A stretch of DNA of 64,000 bases. Source: Adineta ricciae. Taxonomy: Eukaryota; Rotifera; Eurotatoria; Adinetida; Adinetidae. How positions within the stretch are numbered: position 1 is the stretch's first letter; each line of letters opens with the position of its first letter. Shown in pieces: positions 56,907-64,000 of the stretch. The notes beneath the pieces were generated by a model. That model saw only the letters and a list, made by a program, of their open reading frames with translations. It had not been told where the DNA came from and did no database searches. Both the position numbers and the translations under genes were made by a program. The stretch spans positions 1 to 64,000 of the forward strand of contig CAJNOJ010000383.1 of assembly GCA_905250025.1 (NCBI GenBank). The letters run 5' to 3'.

Positions 56907-58900
56907 TCAAAAAAATAGAAAAAAGTAAAGTATTATAGCAGAAGGAGATAGATAAAAGTCAATATGATTAATTATACCTATATTGTTAGTTTCAATTGGA
57001 GAACTATTATTTTGAATACCAAGAGATCCAGAAACGGTCAGTGCATATCTAACAGACCATGCATCTTCAGGAAGAATAATACCCATTTCAACTTCATATG
57101 CAAACCATGCATCAATAAGTTCCTTCAGAACATCTTCTTGCTGGTCAGCTAAATTAATTGATTCACCTTTGTCTTTAGACAAATCATATAATTCCCATTT
57201 CGATGTATTAGATTCATTTGGTATGAAAATAGCTTTGTAGTTTCCACGACGAATAGCACGTTGCCCAAATAATTCCCAACCTATAAAATCCGTTTCCGTA
57301 TGAACGTGATGCACATGTTCATCAGAACTAAGCAAGTACGAAACCCATGATTTCCCTTTCGGTGTAACAACGGTACGATTGCGAAATACAGTACCTGGAT
57401 GAGAGACGTTGGCCAGTTCCAAGACAGTAGGTAAAATATCCATAACAGTTGTAAATTCATGACTAATATTTAAAGTTTTATCGAATTTTGGATAATGAAC
57501 GATTGCTGGACAGCGGATACCGCCTTCAGTAATATAACCTTTAGTCATTCGACTAGGAGCAGTTGATGCTTGAGCCCATCTAGGTCCATACCAAATGAAT
57601 GAATCTTTATTGCCAAGATTTTCGTAACTATTATTAAATGATTGATTAGTTTGCGTAGGAGACAAAATTGAGACATTTTCCATATCGATACCATCTGCTC
57701 CATTGTCTGACATGAACAGGATGAATGTATTTTCAAATTGATCACTTTCTTTCAGATAATCGATGACACGTCCAATAGAAAAATCTACACGTTCCACCAT
57801 GGCTGCATAGATTTCCATTGTTTTCGCACTAAAAGCTCGTTCAGATGGCGTAAGTTTCTCCCATTCTTCTGAATTTGCATATACAGGTGATACGACCGCG
57901 TCAGCTGATAGAAGACCCATCTGATGTTGTACTGCAAGTCGTTTTTGACGTAGGACAGTTGGACCATCGTCGTACATTCCTTTATATTTAGCAATAAGAT
58001 CTGCAGGTGCTTGAAGAGGCCAATGAGGAGCAGTGAAAGGAAGATAAGCAAAAAATGGCTGATCTTTTTTCTCGTTATTTACTTTTAAAGCATTGATTAG
58101 TTGAGTAACAAAATAATCCGACGAATAAAAATCTTCGAGTGACGTGTAGTTAATATATTCAAAATTATGGACATAGCCCGATTGTAGTACTGCATTAGTG
58201 CTTTTAGAAAAATAATGATTTGCAGCGCCACCCAGCAAAGCAAAACTTTCATCAAAACCTCGGTTCGCTGGAAGTCTTTCACGAGTATTTCCGATATGCC
58301 ATTTCCCACTCATCGCAGTGAAATAACCAGCATCTTGCATAATCTCAGGTAAAGCTGCTACACGATCATTTAAGTAGCCTTCATATCCAGGCTTTCCTAG
58401 CCAAATGTCTGGATTAAGTACAATAGTTTCTCTCATCTGACCCAGACCAGCAATATGATTATCCGTACCACTCATCAGCATCGACCGAGTAGGTGAGCAG
58501 GCTGAGGCAGTATGAAAATCAGTGAATCGAATTCCATTATTGGCAAGCATTTGAAGATTGGGCGTATTGATTTCACTACCGAATGGCGATATATCCGACC
58601 AACCGAGATCATCAGCAACAATAATAAGGAAGTTTGGTGAATTATCAAGTTTTGAACGAGACGTACAGCAACCATCAGCTTGAACATATCCTTTAAAAAA
58701 GTATTATTATAGTGCTGAGAATAAGAAATAACTCGTATAGTTAACAGAATCGTATCTAGCTAAAGATACTTTTTTATTCAATATGTTATGCTATGGTAAA
58801 GTTATTTAGAAAAAATCTTCTACTAGATTAAAAAATTACCTGTGATATGAATAGAAATATAGAGGGAAAGTAAAATAATTAATGGAGAAATAATAGACAT
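56907..58900 (-). CDS. AtsA-like arylsulfatase (type I sulfatase)
   Basis: Exon 1 58900-58840 (MSIISPLIILLSLYISIHIT, a signal peptide) and exon 2 58690-56907 join over a 149-bp intron (GTAATT...TTAAAG, phase 1), giving 614 residues. It hydrolyses sulfate esters in the secretory pathway or outside the cell. Metal ligands D47-D48 (IIVADDLGWSD), the formylglycine motif CSPTR with C85, GKWHIG, FMSDNGADG and the catalytic Lys region are all present. Along its length it follows bacterial AtsA closely (HTASACSPTRSMLMSGTD, GANHYF, APHWPLQAP, WYGPRWAQA, TVMDILPTVLELA, WELFGQRAIRRGNYKA). The C-terminus ends in a hydrophobic stretch (SAIILYFFLFF), possibly a membrane or GPI anchor signal. The close bacterial/fungal likeness suggests horizontal transfer, with intron and signal peptide gained later; that is inference. 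Confidence 0.93.
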
Positions 58901-59694
58901 ACTGTCTTCCAATGTCAATATTTGTTTGTAATCAAATAACGATGTGTAAAATGAGAATTATTTCAACCGAATAATTAAAATTGTAACTTCTATTAATAGT
59001 ACACTGTGTCCAACTTTAAATATAATCGACTGTCGTAGAGGACGCTGAGGGAATTTTGATTTAATCTATGAATAAATGTACTTGCGTTAACAATCTTATG
59101 CTTACTTGAAAAATAACAAATAGAAGAACTTTTACTTGTGGATTACGAATTATGGGGCATCTCAACACATAAAAAAATAGATTTATACGACAGTATTACA
59201 TATGTATATACTAAGCTATAAAAAATGAATCTCATCTAATCCCTTCGAAAAACAAGTATATATGATCATAAAGAAACTATGTTGAGATAAGAATGCATTA
59301 ATGCAATCGTATTTATACTACTTTATAAAAATTCAGTAGTCTTGAATAATAATTATCAACGAAAAAAAACAGTATGACAGATCAATGTTGAGGCTTACCA
59401 AACGAATGTCGCAGAAATTTGAGATTTGGAAAGCAAAAATAGGATTTTTTGCAAATATATGAGAGGCATTTTAAGGCTTCTACTAGATATAATTGTATCC
59501 TTGATTAGTTGTGCATTTCAATATGAAAACGTTTTATAATCTCTCATATTTTGTGGGGCATCCTGTACACATATCTCCTAAACCAATAGAATTCTTGTTG
59601 CCATCAAAAGTTACCTAGTTGTACTTTCAACGAGTGTTGTAATTACAGAGTATATATATCATATCGTCGATCATTCGATGAAAATAACGTGATA
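58901..59694. other. divergent promoter region between sulfatase and oxygenase
   Basis: No gene. The two flanking genes are divergent and share this 0.8-kb AT-rich spacer. GGGGCATC occurs near 59155 and 59556 and again near 62700; it may belong to a small dispersed repeat. Confidence 0.5.
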
Positions 59695-61386
59695 ATGTCT
59701 TCACAAAAGAGATCATACGTTCAAGATGAAACTGAAGAGATTGCAACAATTGATTTATCAAGTCGAAATCCTGATTTGGAAGAATTTCGTACTCCATTTG
59801 ATGAAATAGATTCTTATTCAGCAAGTACACCTAAAACACAAGCTGAATTATATATGATGAATTTAAGTGGTGTAATTCGATCGAAACCAGAATGGTTTAA
59901 AAAAATGAATGAGAAAACAATTAGAAAGAAATGGAAACAAGAAGCATTACAACAATATGATCTTTCAGAAAAACAAATTGATTATGTCTTAAATGAACTA
60001 ATCTATTATGATTCGATACGAGATGGATCAATGGAAATGTCTACTGTTGATGGTGTATGGCAGAGTGATCAATTAATATCAAATGATATTAAACAATCTT
60101 TGATTGAAAATGTGAGAAAACTAGAAGATATACCCGCAAGTGATAAAGATTGGCATCCGGGTACAAATCAACAAATATTAGATTTAGTTCATCCATCATT
60201 ATTTCCTTATGTTAATCATATAACAAGAATTAGTAAGGATACTATTCATGTTGATAATGCTCTTGAATCTATTGGTACTGGTCAAATCATTGATATCAAC
60301 AGTTTGCGTTTGTTTTCAGAAATTAAACGACAAAAAACATCATCTGATTATACAAAATCAGATAAATATCAATGGTTACCAACTGAATTTAATGTATCAA
60401 GAGATGGTCAAGTTAAAATCGAATCATATATTAATAATTTACATCCAATTGAACATAAAGATTTCTATTTAGTGATTGAACAAATATTTCAATGTTTTAT
60501 ACCGTTATTCAATAAATGTTTAACTGATTTACTTCATGAAAAACCAAATCGAATTGATGTTAATTTTTCTGCATCATCTAGAGAAAGGAAAACCTATAAG
60601 GACGAAAAAGATGAAGAAGAAGACGACGACGATGAGAATAAGGACGATAACGATGATCAAGATACAATTTTAGATCTTCCAGAATTTCAAATGCCATCTC
60701 CACAAACTTCAACTATTGATTTATGTGGAAGAAAATTACAAGTGATCGTTAAATTAGCCAATCATATCTTAACAGCCGATAATCCCGAATATTCCGGTGG
60801 TGTTTGGCATGTTGAAGGAATGGAAAATGAACATATTGTTGCGACAGGTATTTTTTATTATCATAGTTCAAATATTACAGAATCCAATTTACAATTTCGA
60901 ACTGCAATAAATGAACCACTTTTTGATCATGATGCTTCAGAGCGAGCAAATCACTTTTTTCATTTATATGGTGGACGTTCATTGAATCAAAATTTAGGTC
61001 AAGTTATTACTCAAGAAGATCGTTGTCTTGTCTTTCCAAATATCTACCAACATAGAGTTGCACCATTTCAATTAACAAATCCTAATCAATTAGGTCTACG
61101 AAAGATTCTAGTCTTCTTCTTGGTTGATCCATCAATTTCAATTTTATCAACTGCAAATGTACCACCACAACAATCACATTGGCTGAGGAATATTGTACGT
61201 TCGATGTTTCCATTTAATCAATTACCACAATTAGTTATCGAGAAAATAATTAACTATATAGATTTTCCAATGAGTTTAAATCAAGCTTACCAATATCGTA
61301 GAGATTTAATGGAAGAAAGAAAATATTTTATCAATCAAAATACTGAACAGTTATTTGAACGACCATTTTCATTATGTGAACATTAA
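59695..61386 (+). CDS. DUF4246 protein, 2-oxoglutarate/Fe(II) oxygenase-like
   Basis: 563 residues from the ATG at 59695 (MSSQKRSYVQ); the frame opens slightly earlier without ATG. Domain order: an N-terminal helical part with WFKKMNEKTIRKKWKQEAL, the DUF4246 body, an acidic low-complexity loop (residues about 306-325, nearly all D/E/N), then a jelly-roll core. The core has QVIVKLANHILTADNPEYSG, WHVEGMENEHIVATG with an HxE metal pair (about residue 372), and a distal His in IYQHRVAPF (about 453). It then runs through RKILVFFLVDP, where Arg could hold 2-oxoglutarate, and the family ending STANVPPQQ. The substrate is unknown. The family is mainly fungal, so horizontal acquisition is plausible. 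A single exon, divergent from the sulfatase. Confidence 0.88.
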   Translation: MSSQKRSYVQDETEEIATIDLSSRNPDLEEFRTPFDEIDSYSASTPKTQAELYMMNLSGVIRSKPEWFKKMNEKTIRKKWKQEALQQYDLSEKQIDYVLNELIYYDSIRDGSMEMSTVDGVWQSDQLISNDIKQSLIENVRKLEDIPASDKDWHPGTNQQILDLVHPSLFPYVNHITRISKDTIHVDNALESIGTGQIIDINSLRLFSEIKRQKTSSDYTKSDKYQWLPTEFNVSRDGQVKIESYINNLHPIEHKDFYLVIEQIFQCFIPLFNKCLTDLLHEKPNRIDVNFSASSRERKTYKDEKDEEEDDDDENKDDNDDQDTILDLPEFQMPSPQTSTIDLCGRKLQVIVKLANHILTADNPEYSGGVWHVEGMENEHIVATGIFYYHSSNITESNLQFRTAINEPLFDHDASERANHFFHLYGGRSLNQNLGQVITQEDRCLVFPNIYQHRVAPFQLTNPNQLGLRKILVFFLVDPSISILSTANVPPQQSHWLRNIVRSMFPFNQLPQLVIEKIINYIDFPMSLNQAYQYRRDLMEERKYFINQNTEQLFERPFSLCEH

Positions 61387-61620
61387 AATAATTTCACTTT
61401 TTTCCTCTGTAAATAAATAAACTTTCGTTACTCTTATCAATGCCTTTTCCCTCTACTGAGCAGATAGAACTGACTATATTCAATTCATTTTAGAAAATAA
61501 ACTGTCATCTTTTCATAAGTGACACAAATCAGAATTAATAGAAATTCAATTAAAACCGACATCTCATTGAGGTCATGACAAATCTCAAATTGGAACCAGT
61601 TTTCAATTAATTGCTAACCA
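61387..61620. other. 3' flank of the oxygenase gene
   Basis: Contains probable polyadenylation signals (AATAAATAAA near 61413-61422). No gene. Confidence 0.5.
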
Positions 61621-61624
61621 CTGA

Positions 61625-61975
61625 CTTACCATTCGACGCACCTTGAAGAACTCTACAAGATGACGTAGATAGATTCTCATTTTGGGATATATCGTCTTAT
61701 CCGACAGGGCCCTTCCTGAACTATCAAAACGAATAGCATAGGCTCCATGAAGTTGATTCAACGCTGATCCTGATTCTTTGGAACAGCCAGGGATACATTG
61801 AAATTCATTGTTTTGTAGTTGAATTACGCGATTATTCTGATTATCTGCAATATAAAGATAACCATTGTCATCATGTATGACATCAGTTGGATATTTTAAT
61901 AATAATCCATTTAATCCTCCTTGTCGACAAAATTGAATTCGATGATTTTTAGAATCCGCAAATATGTTAGTATAG
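61625..61975 (-). pseudogene. NHL-repeat gene fragment
   Basis: The minus strand encodes ADSKNHRIQF, then TDVIHDDNGYLYIADNQNN and RVIQLQNNEF, two NHL beta-propeller blades, followed by LHGAYAIRFDSSG. It then passes into RALSDKTIYPKMRIYLRHL and VEFFKVRR, the fragment repeated at 29033-29115 and 49405-49500. There is no start, and both ends stop abruptly. Bdelloid genomes hold many NHL genes, so this is likely a duplicated piece of one. Confidence 0.72.
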
Positions 61976-61989
61976 GAAATTTTCTTTTT

Positions 61990-62200
61990 AAAAAGACAAA
62001 AATATCCTGAAGCAGTAGAATATTTCGAACGAGCATTAATTATTCAAATCTTTATCAAAACATTCTTCAGATTTTGTTCAAATTCTTAAACAAAACAAAG
62101 TAAGTGATGTGTTTTTAAAAAAATTCAAAAAGCTATAAAAATTCAAGATGATAATGAAATATATGATTAGTCAGACAAAATTTCAACATTAGAAAATATT
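61990..62200 (+). pseudogene. TPR (kinesin-light-chain-like) gene fragment
   Basis: One frame reads KYPEAVEYFERALIIQ, a canonical tetratricopeptide helix pair. A shifted frame continues SLSKHSSDFVQILK, then KIQKAIKIQDDNEIYD before a stop. It is short, frameshifted and without a start, so it is gene debris. Confidence 0.55.
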
Positions 62201-62986
62201 TGTTTTTCTTTATGAAAAATTAAAAATTCCAAAAATGACTTTAAAACATTATAAACAAATCGTAGGAATTGAACAAAAAAATTTCTTAAATGAAAATCAA
62301 CAAACTCAAAGACTTTTAGCAATCAAATAATTTTTTTCTTTTCATCTTATTTTTCAATCGATTAGTAAAATATTAACAAATAAACTTATAAAAGTTTAGC
62401 TTTCAATCAGTGGTGTTCCGAAGCCAAAAGTATTGGAGGGACATCGATAAATTTCACAAAATTTACTAAAAACTTTTCATAAAAGTTCATCATTATACAC
62501 AGATTTTTCAGAATTTTGGAATGTTTTTCAAGAGTTTTCTAACACATTTAAGAAATATTCCCACCTTTCAATGAATTTTCCAGAATTACACAGCATTTTT
62601 TAAAAACTTGTTCAGAGATGTGTACAAGACCTTTATAAAACTCTGAAAAAAGTTTTAAAAAACTTGCGAGCAAAATATACGAAATTTCTCATTATTTATG
62701 GGGCATCGCGGTCCCAACACCCCACACTCGGGACACTCTCGGTTTAGCTCAAATGCATTTTTCTCTTGTTGATTCTTTGAGATATTTCATCAATGATTTG
62801 ATTTTTAGATTTTTTTTTTCTTTCTTGCATAAATTTTGTTGTTTCAAAAGAATTTACCCAGTGAAGTTTGTTTTTCTCCAAAACAAACAAAAAAATTCTC
62901 CCATTCTGTGTAATTCTATATAATATTTACTGCAGAAATTTTGTTTTATTTTATAAAAAAAGTATTTCATTGAAATTGATCGTGAA
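62201..62986. other. intergenic, no gene recognised
   Basis: AT-rich with poly-T runs. A short C-rich patch (CGGTCCCAACACCCCACACTC) lies near 62709. It should include the promoter of the NTR gene. Confidence 0.5.
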
Positions 62987-63630
62987 ATGTTCTTTTTATT
63001 TTCATTATTACTAATATTAATCTCTGTTCAATCTACTCTTTCCTGTTCGTGTGCACCATTACCACTCAAACTTGAATTCGTTGGTACACGATTTATTTTT
63101 ATTGGACGTGTCATTGATGTAAAAGTAATCAATTCTGAAGTAAAGACAGATTATGACTATTATGATCTACCTGTGATTCGAAATCATGATTATGATGAAA
63201 TTACTATGGAAATAGAAGAATCAATTAAAGTTAGCTGAAATTTTCTAAACTTCTTGTATTGAATTCTATTTAGGGCGTTGAAAATCGTTCACGAATTGCC
63301 GTTCGTACTCCATCACGAAGCTCATCATGTTATAGAGGATCTACAGTGGGTCAACGATGGCAGATGTGGGGTACCGTTTTAGAACTTTGTTCGAGAAGTA
63401 CACAAGATATTACTAGAGATATTGATATTCTTAGAAATTTAATTCAACAATCATATGATTATACAGATTATAGCAATGAAATGAATGTTCAAGAAATATC
63501 AAACAAAGATTACTTTGTGAATATAACTATCGATGAAGATAATATTAACAAAGAAAATTCTCTCAATGTTTATACTGAAGACGATTTTCATGTTATTTAT
63601 TCAGGAAAAGAAAAAATTGATATTTCTTGA
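62987..63630 (+). CDS. secreted NTR/TIMP-like domain protein
   Basis: Exons 62987-63229 and 63274-63630 join over a 44-bp intron (GTTAGC...TTTAG, phase 0), giving 199 residues. The signal peptide (MFFLFSLLLILISVQSTLS) is followed at once by CSCAP, the Cys-X-Cys start of TIMP/NTR domains, which after cleavage would expose the first Cys. Then comes a beta strand FVGTRFIFIGRVIDVKV and, across the intron, EITMEIEESIK-GVENRSRIAVRTP, with SSSCYRG and LELCSRS as further cysteines. This matches the netrin-module fold. The tail after about residue 125 is acidic (DEDNINKENS) and of unknown role. Whether it inhibits a metalloprotease cannot be told. Confidence 0.72.
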
Positions 63631-64000
63631 AAACTATTTTATATTCTTTTTCTATTTATTTTAAACTTTTATTAATTATAAAAATAAATAATTTTTGTCA
63701 GAATTAAAGATCATCAATTCAATAATTATTATATAAATCAATTGACAAATGTTTATTTATTGAAAATATGATGATACTCGACATGTGACAAACTATTATC
63801 TTGTTTTATTAAATAATGAATATTCATTTTTTATCTTTTACATTCTGATTCTTGTATATTTACTTTTTATACCATATATGATAAAACATAAAAAAAGAGT
63901 CAACATTACTTTTACTATTATTAATTTTTCTAAATGTGCTTTATTGTGTGTTGAACATGGATAATTTTTATTTGAAATAAAGTTCTTCTTTTTCAGTTAT
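63631..64000. other. 3' flank, no gene
   Basis: AT-rich with possible polyadenylation signals (AAATAAATAA near 63682). Nothing else seen. Confidence 0.5.

Noticed and set aside
1-64000. CRISPR arrays, bacterial operons, ribosome-binding sites, rRNA and tRNA genes
   Set aside because: The window is eukaryotic. The repeats found are tandem or inverted without spacers, and no cloverleaf or rRNA sequence was recognised.

Overview
The window looks like nuclear DNA of a bdelloid rotifer (Adineta/Rotaria type). It is AT-rich, uses the standard code, has tiny spliceosomal introns (44-150 bp, one class of 55-79 bp), decayed Penelope/Athena-like retroelements without an endonuclease domain, and animal gene families (DEG/ENaC channel, GT10 fucosyltransferase, F-box, TIMP-like NTR). 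Mixed in are genes whose nearest known relatives are bacterial or fungal: a polylysine-synthetase-like NRPS, an AtsA-like sulfatase, a DUF4246 oxygenase and a BAHD-like acyltransferase. The species assignment is an inference.

Layout. 0.5-2.6 kb: dead Penelope-like element. 7.4-33.9 kb: segment copy A. 33.9-34.35 kb: a 51-bp minisatellite, a single N and poly-G/poly-C, forming a suspicious junction. 34.35-54.1 kb: segment copy B, collinear with A. 54.1-64 kb: single-copy flank with an F-box gene, a caspase-like remnant, a sulfatase, a DUF4246 oxygenase, NHL and TPR debris and an NTR-domain secreted protein. Copies A and B share, in the same order and orientation, the NRPS (minus), a foldback element, a GT10 fucosyltransferase (plus), two convergent small glycine-zipper genes, a decayed DEG/ENaC gene, a secreted papain-fold-like protein (minus) and an E2-like pseudogene. 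Proteins in the two copies differ by only a few percent. Copy A alone has a 10.4-kb block (about 14.6-25.05 kb) holding Penelope-like RT debris with a hammerhead ribozyme motif, a transposase-like fragment, the BAHD-like gene, a solo LTR and an intact Tc1/mariner element. Copy B has 2.4 kb of unrelated sequence there, with its own insertion of the same LTR, plus a private 2.5-kb block at 39.16-41.65 kb. The pair is either a tandem duplication or, quite plausibly, two haplotypes laid end to end by the assembler.

The most striking gene is the NRPS, intact in copy B: 1308 residues in two exons joined by a 79-bp intron. Its order is adenylation domain, carrier domain, then six membrane segments around three left-handed beta-helix-type soluble domains. 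This is the architecture of bacterial Pls, the epsilon-poly-L-lysine synthetase. The ten specificity positions read D-L-E-F-I-V-S-V-A-K, seven of ten identical to the bacitracin lysine code as I remember it (DAESIGSVAK). The simplest hypothesis is a membrane enzyme in an animal that makes a cationic amino-acid homopolymer, possibly for defence. Copy A of this gene lacks about 291 bp exactly where one N stands, so its damage may be an assembly gap.
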